A stretch of DNA of 64,000 nt, from NCBI GenBank assembly GCA_003249015.1, contig QBLS01000005.1, positions 124,001 through 188,000 on the forward strand, read 5' to 3'. The notes below the pieces were generated by a model. It ran no database searches and had not been told where the DNA came from. It saw only the letters and a program-made list of their open reading frames with translations. The DNA comes from Pseudanabaena sp. (lineage in GTDB: Bacteria; Cyanobacteriota; Cyanobacteriia; Pseudanabaenales; Pseudanabaenaceae). Numbering within the stretch: the first letter of the stretch is position 1; every line of letters begins with the position of its first letter. Shown in pieces: positions 8,757 to 17,360 of the stretch. Made by a program: the position numbers and the translations under genes.

Positions 8757-9974
8757 ATGTTCAAATTAAACCAACCTAGAGTTCTCGATCTGTTCTGTGG
8801 TGCGGGAGGGTTAAGCTTAGGTTTTCAAGATGCTGGATGCAATATCATAGGTGGGCTTGATATTAATCCTCATGCAATCCGAACTCATCATAAGAATTTC
8901 CCTAATACGATCCTTGACCTACCTGCCACAGACATTACTCAACTCGATTTTAGTCAACTGAATCTTGAACCTGGTGACATAGATATTTTGATAGGTTCAC
9001 CTCCTTGTCAAGTATTCTCAGCCGTAGGTATAGGCAAAATGCGTCATTTGGGTAGAACCCCTGAAGAGGATCTAAGGAGTTTGCTTTACTTATACTTTGT
9101 TGAATTTTTAAATTACTTCAGACCGTACTTTTTTGTAATGGAAAATGTCAACACGTTAAAGAACAAACCGATTTTTAGCAGAATGTGTGAAGAGTTTTCA
9201 AATGGTACAAGAGAAATCAAAAAAGGTTATCCAAGATATGACATTGAGTACCAGATCTTGTTGTCTGCTGACTATGGAGTTCCTCAGTTAAGAAAGCGTC
9301 TCTTTGTGATTGGTAAGAGAAAAGATACAAATTTTAAGTTGATTTTCCCAGAAAAAATTAATATCTCAGAATATGTTTCAGTCGGTCAAGCAATTTCTGA
9401 TTTGCCTGAACTGAAGCCAATTTGTTTGCCTTTAGGAAATAGAAAAGGCAGACCTAAGCAAATAGACTATGAAAAGCCATATCTCTGTGCACCTAGCAAT
9501 CCGTATCAACAAAAGATGAGAAAGCGGAAGGAAAGAAACAATGGGGTACTAAATCATATTTGCCGATCGCACAATGATCTTGATTTACAAATTTTTGGAG
9601 TCATGAAACAAGGTGATCTATATCGAGATATACCTGATGAATTTAAGCGATATCGGAGTGATATTTTTGAGGATAAGTACAAGCGGTTAAGATGGGATAA
9701 GCCTTCATGGACTTTGACTGCTCATATGAAAAAGGATGGGCTAGCTTATATTCATCCAAAACAGACTAGAAGTATTTCAGTCAGAGAAGCCGCGAGGTTG
9801 CATAGCTTCCCTGACGATTTCATATTTGATGTTCCTATGACTGCAATGTTTGAGTTGATTGGTAACTCAGTCCCCCCGCTAATGGCTGAAGCGATCGCAA
9901 AGCCAATTGTTCAACAGCTACAGAGCTACTATCTCGATAACTCTTCAAAAGTTAATGGTCTAGATAAGTTGTAG
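8757..9974 (+). CDS. DNA (cytosine-5-)-methyltransferase
   Basis: A C5-cytosine methylase of about 405 aa. In order it shows motif I DLFCGAGGLSLGFQDAG, motif IV with the catalytic cysteine IGSPPCQVFSAVG near 80, motif VI FVMENV near 130, motif VIII near YGVPQLRKRLF, and motifs IX-X RSISVREAARLHSFPDDF and ELIGNSVPPLMAEAIA near the end. The region between motifs VIII and IX, which should set the target, is of ordinary size. I take ATG 8757, which has GGGA upstream, not TTG 8745. It is the first gene of the Mza-like operon and probably supplies the self-marking modification. Confidence 0.95.
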   Translation: MFKLNQPRVLDLFCGAGGLSLGFQDAGCNIIGGLDINPHAIRTHHKNFPNTILDLPATDITQLDFSQLNLEPGDIDILIGSPPCQVFSAVGIGKMRHLGRTPEEDLRSLLYLYFVEFLNYFRPYFFVMENVNTLKNKPIFSRMCEEFSNGTREIKKGYPRYDIEYQILLSADYGVPQLRKRLFVIGKRKDTNFKLIFPEKINISEYVSVGQAISDLPELKPICLPLGNRKGRPKQIDYEKPYLCAPSNPYQQKMRKRKERNNGVLNHICRSHNDLDLQIFGVMKQGDLYRDIPDEFKRYRSDIFEDKYKRLRWDKPSWTLTAHMKKDGLAYIHPKQTRSISVREAARLHSFPDDFIFDVPMTAMFELIGNSVPPLMAEAIAKPIVQQLQSYYLDNSSKVNGLDKL

Positions 9975-10054
9975 AGGTTTCAATAGCCTATAGCAAGGTC
10001 TCTAGACTGTTTAAATGATATATTGGCTAAATAAGTTTATGGGGCGAATATTTA

Positions 10055-11578
10055 ATGACTTTTTCTGGGGTTGGAGACTCTGAGCAATATAGTATCGCTG
10101 CGCCCCTTCCTTCAGCAATGGTTGAATCATTTCGGGCTTTTGGCTATGACATCGGGACAGCGATCGCAGATCTAATTGACAACAGTGTTACTGCTGGGGC
10201 TAAAAATATTTGGTTAAGTTTTTCTTGGGATGGGGCAAACTCTCATGTGTCTATTCGTGATGATGGATATGGCATGACAAAATCGCAATTGATCTCAGCC
10301 ATGCGTCTTGGTAGTCAGAGTCCTTTAGAGCAAAGAGAATCTCATGATTTGGGGCGCTTTGGTTTAGGTCTAAAAACAGCATCTTTTTCTCAATGTCGTC
10401 GATTGACAGTTGCCTCACGCTCGAAGAATCATGAAGTCGCTATCAGCCGATGGGATTTGGATTATTTGAATCAAGTTAATGAGTGGCGACTGCTTAGCTC
10501 TCCTGCTGAAGGTTCAGAACAAAAATTTAATGATTTGACAAATATGTTTCAAGGCACAATTGTATTGTGGGAATGTCTTGATCGGTTTGTGGGGAACGCA
10601 AAAAACGATGATCAAAAAGCTCAAAATGATTTTCTTGAAACTGTTGAAGTTGTAGAAAATCACCTAGCAATGGTGTTTCATCGATTTTTAGAAAAGCGCG
10701 ATCGCCTTAAACTTTGGATCAACAACCGAATTATTAAACCTTGGAACCCATTTTTGCTTGATGCTCAGGCAACTCAAATATTACCTTCCGAGCCACTCAC
10801 TTTTAATGGTGAAACGGTAAAGGTTCAACCTTATGTCTTGCCACATCATTCTAAAATTGACAAAGAAAGCTATGACAGAGCGGCAGGAGTAAATGGGTGG
10901 AATGCTCAACAGGGATTTTATGTTTACCGAAATGAACGATTGTTGGTAGCTGGTGATTGGTTAAGCTTAGGATATCAGAAAGATGAACATTGCAAGTTAG
11001 CAAGGATTCAGGTCGATCTACCGAATTCGATGGATAGTGATTGGAGTATTGACATTAAAAAATCTAGAGCACGTCCGCCCATAGTTTTAAAAGCAGATTT
11101 GAGACGGATAGCTAAACTAACGCGCCACAGAGCAACTGAAATTTATCGTCATCGGGGTAAAGTTTTAGCAAGAGAAGATAATGAAGATCATGTCTTTATA
11201 TGGGACAAGAAAATCATGCGGGGTAAGGTTTTTTATTCTATAAATAAGGAACATTCTCTCGTACAAGAGATCCTCAATATCCCAAACAATTACCAACCAT
11301 TGATTCGGGCATTGTTACGATTGCTTGAAGAAACAGTACCAGTTCAGCAAATTTGGGTAGATAACCCCGCTGAACCAGAAAAACAAGCTCAACCATTTGA
11401 TGAAATCCCTTCAGAGCAAGTTATGGAGATTATGATTGAGATTTATCGCGCACTCAGAAAAACAAACTTGACTCAGGAACAAGCTCGCGATCGCATCTTA
11501 ACGATAGAACCCTTTCAAAACTTTGAAGCTCTAACTAAAACTTTATCAGATCAACTTATTAGCGGAGATGTAAAATGA
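10055..11578 (+). CDS. GHKL (HSP90/MutL/MORC-like) ATPase of the defence operon
   Basis: 507 aa. The Bergerat ATP-binding fold is clear: N-box AIADLIDNSVTAGAKN near 38, G1 motif IRDDGYGM near 70, and G2 motif LGRFGLGLKTASFSQC near 100. The C-terminal half has no recognised catalytic motif. Iyer, Abhiman and Aravind (2008) described such MutL/MORC-like ATPases next to methylase, Z1 and nuclease genes in restriction-like operons, and this gene has exactly that context. Its stop overlaps the start of the Z1 gene by 4 nt (ATGA), so translation is likely coupled. It presumably works as an ATP-driven clamp on DNA (family inference). Confidence 0.9.
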   Translation: MTFSGVGDSEQYSIAAPLPSAMVESFRAFGYDIGTAIADLIDNSVTAGAKNIWLSFSWDGANSHVSIRDDGYGMTKSQLISAMRLGSQSPLEQRESHDLGRFGLGLKTASFSQCRRLTVASRSKNHEVAISRWDLDYLNQVNEWRLLSSPAEGSEQKFNDLTNMFQGTIVLWECLDRFVGNAKNDDQKAQNDFLETVEVVENHLAMVFHRFLEKRDRLKLWINNRIIKPWNPFLLDAQATQILPSEPLTFNGETVKVQPYVLPHHSKIDKESYDRAAGVNGWNAQQGFYVYRNERLLVAGDWLSLGYQKDEHCKLARIQVDLPNSMDSDWSIDIKKSRARPPIVLKADLRRIAKLTRHRATEIYRHRGKVLAREDNEDHVFIWDKKIMRGKVFYSINKEHSLVQEILNIPNNYQPLIRALLRLLEETVPVQQIWVDNPAEPEKQAQPFDEIPSEQVMEIMIEIYRALRKTNLTQEQARDRILTIEPFQNFEALTKTLSDQLISGDVK

Positions 11579-14346
11579 CTTCTTACGAAACTGCCCGTAA
11601 TCTAGTTCAACTATTACTAAAGGGTGAACAGACTCCGCCACCAGAGTTAATCCGAGATAAGGTTCAGATGGCTCTATCAATGCTGAGTAGTCAGGGTCTA
11701 GCGGAAGGAGTAGAAGAAGAAGCACTAATTAGGGATCTTGAAACTTTATACAGCATTTGGATGGCGCAAGGGAAAATCCTAGAAGATAAGCAAGATCACA
11801 TTTCTTGGTTGCCAGATCTTAAAGCTGAAATTAGCTGGGATTTCTGGGATCGCTATCGTCGCTATCTGGAAGAGGAAAAGGGATGGTCGCCTACTACAGT
11901 GGATCGCCTAGAGCAACTTACAGATTCAATCCTAGAAAGGATGGAAGAGCCACAACGATCAGGAGACTGGAGCCGTCGCGGAATGGTGGTTGGACAGGTT
12001 CAGTCTGGGAAAACATCCAATTATACTGGGCTGATTTGCAAGGCAGTGGATGCAGGGTACAAACTAATCATTGTCCTAGCTGGAATGCACAACAGTCTTC
12101 GTAGTCAGACACAGCTACGAATTGATGAAGGATTTCTGGGTTGGGACTCTCAGAATAATAGAGCCTTTGATACGGGGAATCGTTTTATCGGAGCGGGTCT
12201 AATTCCTACTGGTAAGCAACTAAGAGCACTTCCTGTAACGAGTAGTGCAGAAAAAGGTGATTTCAGTAAGAAAATCGCAGATCAGTGCGGTGCGGCTCCA
12301 GGTGGTGCTGATCCAATTTTGATGATAGTCAAGAAGAACAAGACTGTTCTTAATAATCTGGTAAAATGGGCATTGAATTGGGCAAATGTAGATCCACAGT
12401 TAGGAAGAAAAGTTGTCAGAAATTCTCCTTTACTCATCATTGATGATGAAGCAGATAATGCGTCTGTCAACACAAAAGAGGTAAGGCTCAATGATTCTGG
12501 CATTCCGCGTGAAGAGCAAGAAGCTACTGCTATCAACAAGCTAATTCGGCAACTCTTACATAGTTTTGAAAAGACTGCCTATGTCGGCTATACAGCAACT
12601 CCTTTTGCAAATATTTTTATCCATCCACAAGTAAGGACGAGTGAACATGGCGAAGACCTGTTTCCTCGTCACTTTATTATTAACTTACCTGCCCCTTCTA
12701 ACTATGTTGGTCCTGTTCAAGTTTTCGGTCTGGATGCGGACTCAACAGTAGATTTGGAAAGTGTCTCTGGATTGGATATCGTTAGAATTGTTGAGGATCA
12801 GGACGAGTGGATGCCGACAGGTCATAAGAAAGAACATATTCCGCCTCATCTACCAGCATCTTTGAAAGAAGCTATCCGAGTATTTATCCTGTCCTGTACG
12901 GTTAGGCTTTGGCGAGGACAGACAACATCCCATAATTCAATGCTGGTACATGTAACCCGCTTCAAAGCTGTGCAGGAGTCAGTAAGCCAATTAATCAAAG
13001 ATGAACTTACCTCACTACAGCGGCGATTACGTTATGGCGAGGGAAATGCCCTAATCCAAGTCCTAGATGAATTTAAATACTTGTGGAACACTGATTTCAT
13101 ACCAACTGGCGAGAAAATTATTGGCACTGAACTTCAACCAACGGGCATGACTCCAGCATGGAATGATATTGAGCCTCTTATATATCAAGCGGCTGCACGT
13201 ATTCAAGTCAAGAAAATAAATGATGATAAATCAAAAGATGTTTTGGACTATTGGAGTAGTTTGAATGGACTGAATGTTATTGCCGTTGGTGGAGATAAAC
13301 TCTCCCGTGGATTGACCTTAGAAGGATTAAGTGTCAGCTACTACCTGAGAGCATCCAAGATGTACGACACTTTAATGCAAATGGGACGATGGTTTGGATA
13401 CCGTCCTGGCTATCTTGATCTTTGTCGTCTTTACACAACTGATGAATTAGTTGAATGGTATCAACACATTACGGCTGCTAGTGAAGAACTACGCAAAGAA
13501 TTCGACTATATGGCAGATATGAGTGCCACTCCTGAAGAATTTGGATTGAAGGTAAGAACTCATCCATCTGGGTTGATCATCACTGGAGCTAACAAGATGA
13601 GAAACGGTACGGTGATGCAACTCTCTTTTGCAGGAACAATCAGTGAGACATACTTGTTCTACAAAGATGAAAACATCATCCGCAGAAATCTGAGAGTCAC
13701 AGAAGACTTGATTTCAGGTTTGGGGACTTATTCTATTGAGAAAAATAACTTTCTCTGGAAACAGGTTTCTGGTAGCAAAATAGTTGACTTTTTGACGAAT
13801 TATCAATCTCATCCTAACGCACGTTTAGCAAATACCAGAAACTTAATTGACTATATCCAGGCTCAACTTAAGAAAAATGAACTAGTATCTTGGACAGTTG
13901 CCTTAATCTCAAAGAACAAAGCTGAAAATATGTACAATATAGCTGGAATAGAGGTTGGCTTAACACAACGAGAGAATGTTGCCGATCCTTCATTGCTAGA
14001 GTACCGTCTATCTAAATCTCGGCTATTAAACCCACCAGACGAAATGTTAGATTTCTCTCCATCTGTTCAAGAGGAAATTATTAGCATTACAAAAGAGCGT
14101 AGACAAAAAGCTGGGAAGCCAGAGAGCAAAAGTAAAACACCTGACGGCAAAGTAATTCGAGAGAAACGCAATCCTCGTAATGGTTTGCTCTTACTTTATC
14201 CATTAGATCCAAAAGCTATCAATGCTGCAATTCCTGTCATTGGTTTTGGTATCAGTTTCCCCAGCAGCAATTCCGCTAAGCCCGTGGAATACAAAGTGAA
14301 TAATATTTATTGGGAGCAAGAGTTTCTTGATAGCTATGAAGATTGA
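11575..14346 (+). CDS. Z1 domain-containing superfamily II helicase-like protein
   Basis: 923 aa. Walker A is GQVQSGKTSNYTGL near 137 and the DExx-like motif is LLIIDDEADNAS near 290. Further motifs are VGYTATPFANI near 340, VGGDKLSRGLTLEGLSVSYY near 575 and MQMGRWFGYRPGY near 600, the last two being hallmark segments of the Z1 (PF10593) helicase C-terminal part. It overlaps the ATPase gene by 4 nt and the next gene by 11 nt. Within the operon it is the likely DNA translocase coupling recognition to cleavage. No separate nuclease domain is visible in it. Confidence 0.92.
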   Translation: MTSYETARNLVQLLLKGEQTPPPELIRDKVQMALSMLSSQGLAEGVEEEALIRDLETLYSIWMAQGKILEDKQDHISWLPDLKAEISWDFWDRYRRYLEEEKGWSPTTVDRLEQLTDSILERMEEPQRSGDWSRRGMVVGQVQSGKTSNYTGLICKAVDAGYKLIIVLAGMHNSLRSQTQLRIDEGFLGWDSQNNRAFDTGNRFIGAGLIPTGKQLRALPVTSSAEKGDFSKKIADQCGAAPGGADPILMIVKKNKTVLNNLVKWALNWANVDPQLGRKVVRNSPLLIIDDEADNASVNTKEVRLNDSGIPREEQEATAINKLIRQLLHSFEKTAYVGYTATPFANIFIHPQVRTSEHGEDLFPRHFIINLPAPSNYVGPVQVFGLDADSTVDLESVSGLDIVRIVEDQDEWMPTGHKKEHIPPHLPASLKEAIRVFILSCTVRLWRGQTTSHNSMLVHVTRFKAVQESVSQLIKDELTSLQRRLRYGEGNALIQVLDEFKYLWNTDFIPTGEKIIGTELQPTGMTPAWNDIEPLIYQAAARIQVKKINDDKSKDVLDYWSSLNGLNVIAVGGDKLSRGLTLEGLSVSYYLRASKMYDTLMQMGRWFGYRPGYLDLCRLYTTDELVEWYQHITAASEELRKEFDYMADMSATPEEFGLKVRTHPSGLIITGANKMRNGTVMQLSFAGTISETYLFYKDENIIRRNLRVTEDLISGLGTYSIEKNNFLWKQVSGSKIVDFLTNYQSHPNARLANTRNLIDYIQAQLKKNELVSWTVALISKNKAENMYNIAGIEVGLTQRENVADPSLLEYRLSKSRLLNPPDEMLDFSPSVQEEIISITKERRQKAGKPESKSKTPDGKVIREKRNPRNGLLLLYPLDPKAINAAIPVIGFGISFPSSNSAKPVEYKVNNIYWEQEFLDSYED

Positions 14347-15358
14347 AGATACTTGGAATCTCTTAGAGCAGAACGTTAATGATGTCTCTTTCGGCTATTT
14401 GACTCGTCGTATATTCCCTGATTCTCATCATAATATATACCTTGTAATTGAGTCTCCCTCTAAGACTAGAATACTGATGATTTATGTTGATCGCACCTCA
14501 ATTGAAAAGAGTATAGTTTTTCCAACTTCTAGTGGGTTTGAAGTAAGACAGATGATCTTTCCCGAAGATGATCGGATTGCACTACAGCTTATCCTTACCA
14601 ATAATCGCTATAAAGATATTTTCACGGCGCTGGTAAAGGACATTGCCGAAAATATTGCCTTTATTCCTGTCGAAACTGATGCTGTACAGATGTTGGCAAA
14701 TCGACTGAGACGTTGGCAAATATTTCTAGAAAAGCACGATCTAGAAGGGCTGAGCGAAGAAATTCAACATGGACTCTATGGTGAACTCTGGCTCTTGCGA
14801 CAAGTAGTAATTCCTCGCTTTGGCTTGAACAGTTTACGTTACTGGCTGGGTCCCGAAGGTGCTAACCAAGATTTTAGTTTTGAAGGGTGTGCTGTCGAAG
14901 TTAAAACTACTGTCTCGCAAAACCCTCAAAAGCTGTCAATTTCTAACGAAAATCAACTTGACGAAACACGACTGAATAAGTTGTTTCTAATGCATCTCTC
15001 TCTAGATGTCAGATCAAATGGTGAAACCCTACCTGAAATCGTAGAAAGCCTTCGTGCTATACTCGGAAAAGATTCATCTTCTAGGGAGCTATTCGAGAAA
15101 CGCTTATTTCAAATTGGCTATCTTGATATTCATGCGCCGAAGTACAGTGAAACAAGTTACAAACACAGAACCAGTGGCTATTTCAAGATCGAGCAAGACT
15201 TTCCTCGGATTGTTCCAGCAGATCTAAAGCAGGGAATTGTTCAGGTGCGCTATAGCATTGAAATCAGTGCTTGCCGACCATATGCGATCGCTGAACCAGA
15301 AGTAATTGAATCAATTAACACTGCATTAATTAGGGAATCGACAGATAATCATGGATGA
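14336..15358 (+). CDS. DUF4420 / PD-(D/E)XK motif protein
   Basis: 340 aa. The core GLYGELWLLRQ near 145 is followed by GPEGANQDFSFEGCAVEVKTT near 175, which reads as the D...ExK active site of a PD-(D/E)XK nuclease. This is the usual fourth member of the MORC/Z1/AIPR operons. I use ATG 14336, inside the end of the Z1 gene, because the earlier in-frame TTG 14327 has no better support. Its own end overlaps the AIPR start by 8 nt. It is the probable endonuclease of the system. Confidence 0.85.
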   Translation: MKIEDTWNLLEQNVNDVSFGYLTRRIFPDSHHNIYLVIESPSKTRILMIYVDRTSIEKSIVFPTSSGFEVRQMIFPEDDRIALQLILTNNRYKDIFTALVKDIAENIAFIPVETDAVQMLANRLRRWQIFLEKHDLEGLSEEIQHGLYGELWLLRQVVIPRFGLNSLRYWLGPEGANQDFSFEGCAVEVKTTVSQNPQKLSISNENQLDETRLNKLFLMHLSLDVRSNGETLPEIVESLRAILGKDSSSRELFEKRLFQIGYLDIHAPKYSETSYKHRTSGYFKIEQDFPRIVPADLKQGIVQVRYSIEISACRPYAIAEPEVIESINTALIRESTDNHG

Positions 15359-17096
15359 AAATGCTGAACTGCAACAATTCTCACAAGACTTGCTGCAAGA
15401 GGTGATCGCTAATTCTGATAATGAAGAGGACGGGGGGCTTTTCCCTGAGGAAATATTTACTCGTATTTTTATTGACTATCTATGCGATGCAGGGGAATTA
15501 GAAGACGGAGAGGTCTGCCATCATCAATCTCGTGGCGTCAAAGTTAATGGATACAATTATCATGAAGTAGAGGGACGACTCGATCTATTTGTCTCAATTT
15601 TCAACCAAAAAACACCCCCCGTAACTATTTCAAAAAATGATGTCGATACTGCCTTAAAGCGACTAAAAGGTTTTTTGGAACAATCATCCAAAGGTTTATA
15701 CAAGTCTCTTGAAGAGGCATCACCCGCATACGATTTAGCACAGTGGATTTATAAACATAAAAATCAATTAAGCAACTTTCGACTATTTGTCTTTACCGAT
15801 GGATTAGTGACAACTCAACTTAAAGAAAGTGCTGTCATTGGTGAGCGGATTTTCTCGATCAACGTTTGGGATATTCGTAGACTTTATCGTTGTGTTACCT
15901 CTGGCAAAAAAAGAGAGGCAATCGAAATTGATTTCGAGGCGCAATTTGGTAAAGCTATTCCTTGTCTAAGAGTGCCAGAGGCTAACTCCGACTATGACTG
16001 TTGTATGCTGATTATCCCTGGAGAAATCCTCAGAAATCTTTATGCTGATTATGGTTCTCGATTATTGGAAAGAAATGTGCGATCTTTTCTGCAAGCAAGA
16101 GGCAAAGTCAATAAAGGCATTAGAAAGACAATTATTGAAGAACCAGAAAGGTTTTTAGCATATAACAATGGGATTTCAGCTACCGCCGAATCCGTCCGAT
16201 TTGTCGATAACGGACACGCGATTGCTTCGATAAAAGATCTTCAGATTGTCAATGGAGGTCAAACTACAGCATCAATTTATCAGACAGCGCGTAAAGACAA
16301 AGCAGATCTATCTAAGGTTTATGTCCAAGCTAAATTAACTATCGTCAAAAGCGATCAAATTGATATTGATGCAATAGTTCCCCTAATTTCACGCTATGCC
16401 AATAGTCAGAATAAGGTAAACGAAGCCGACTTCTCAGCTAACGAACCATTTCACATTCAGATTGAGGAGTTCTCACGCACCATCTGGGCTTCAGCAAGCG
16501 ATGGTAGTCAAAGACAGACACATTGGTTTTATGAACGAGCAAGGGGACAATATTTAGAAGCAAAAAACAAGGAAACTACTACTGCAAGAAAAAGAATTTT
16601 TGAAGAAACATATCCTAAAAATCAAGTGTTTACCAAAACTGATCTAGCTAAGTTCCAGCATACATTTGAGCAAATCCCTCACTTTGTTAGTAGAGGCGCA
16701 CAGAAAAACTTTGCTGAGTTTACTGCACAATGGACAGGCAAGAAGGATACAACGATAGTAGATAGTGACTACTTCAAACATTTAATAGCTAAGGCAATTC
16801 TTTTCAAAGCTACTGAAAAAATTGTTCAGCAGCAGAAATTTGGCGGGTATAGAGCCAATATAGTCACTTATACTTTGGCGTATTTGAGTGCATCTTCTCC
16901 ACAGTATATAGATTTAGACTATATCTGGAAGCATCAAATTCTCCCAAATACACTTCAAGAAGTCATCAAAAAAGTCTCTTTTAAAGTTTATGAGTCTATT
17001 ACTAGTCCACCAGAAGGTAAAAGTAAGAATGTTACTGAATGGTGTAAACAGGTAGACTGCTGGAATAAAGTCAAGTCCCTAGATATCAAGCTATAA
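15351..17096 (+). CDS. AIPR (abortive infection phage resistance) family protein
   Basis: 581 aa and last gene of the five-gene operon. The AIPR core is clear: IPGEILRNLYADYGSRLLERNVRSFLQ near 220, ERFLAYNNGISATA near 265, and the signature LQIVNGGQTTASIYQTA near 298, then ISRYANSQNKVNEADF near 345. The N-terminal 140 residues contain EGRLDLFVSIF and look like a separate nuclease-like or targeting domain. AIPR proteins are known from abortive-infection and MORC-type restriction loci. Together with its neighbours it matches the Mza system (MutL, Z1, DUF, AIPR) described by Gao et al. 2020. Confidence 0.92.
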   Translation: MDENAELQQFSQDLLQEVIANSDNEEDGGLFPEEIFTRIFIDYLCDAGELEDGEVCHHQSRGVKVNGYNYHEVEGRLDLFVSIFNQKTPPVTISKNDVDTALKRLKGFLEQSSKGLYKSLEEASPAYDLAQWIYKHKNQLSNFRLFVFTDGLVTTQLKESAVIGERIFSINVWDIRRLYRCVTSGKKREAIEIDFEAQFGKAIPCLRVPEANSDYDCCMLIIPGEILRNLYADYGSRLLERNVRSFLQARGKVNKGIRKTIIEEPERFLAYNNGISATAESVRFVDNGHAIASIKDLQIVNGGQTTASIYQTARKDKADLSKVYVQAKLTIVKSDQIDIDAIVPLISRYANSQNKVNEADFSANEPFHIQIEEFSRTIWASASDGSQRQTHWFYERARGQYLEAKNKETTTARKRIFEETYPKNQVFTKTDLAKFQHTFEQIPHFVSRGAQKNFAEFTAQWTGKKDTTIVDSDYFKHLIAKAILFKATEKIVQQQKFGGYRANIVTYTLAYLSASSPQYIDLDYIWKHQILPNTLQEVIKKVSFKVYESITSPPEGKSKNVTEWCKQVDCWNKVKSLDIKL

Positions 17097-17121
17097 GCTT
17101 CGTAGATCTGTCCTTTTCCCC

Positions 17122-17360
17122 GCGATCGCCATCCCTAAACCCCATAATCACAAAATATAGCTGTTGGCTTAATATTGCGTCATAATGAATAAGTAGCTCA
17201 CCATAATCAAAACCTAAAACCAGAAGCTGTCCCGCCCGCGTAGCGGGCGGGACAGCTTTCTAGGTTTTAATTTACTTATGCCTAGCTACTTATTAAACCT
17301 TAGTAAAATTTGACCTAGTTTAGAACAATGACATCTGCTCCTAAAGCCAAACCTGAAAAT
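17122..17360. repeat. Direct repeat: intact ileS upstream region, partner of 8539-8676
   Basis: It begins at the HIP1 site GCGATCGC, as the left copy does, and runs through the ileS start. The two copies differ at about 9 of 133 aligned bases, plus the MITE-like insert at 17188-17294. The pair flanks the whole methylase-to-AIPR operon. Confidence 0.8.
17188..17294. mobile_element. MITE-like repeat family B, copy 1 (inserted in the ileS upstream region)
   Basis: 107 bp with perfect 11-bp terminal inverted repeats AATAAGTAGCT/AGCTACTTATT and an inner hairpin (CCCGCCCGC loop GTA GCGGGCGGG). The left duplicate of this region (8606-8626) reads CATAATGAAGAGTAAACCTT without it, so it can be compared with its empty site. 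It separates ileS from about 140 bp of its ancestral upstream DNA and may alter its promoter. Confidence 0.8.
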
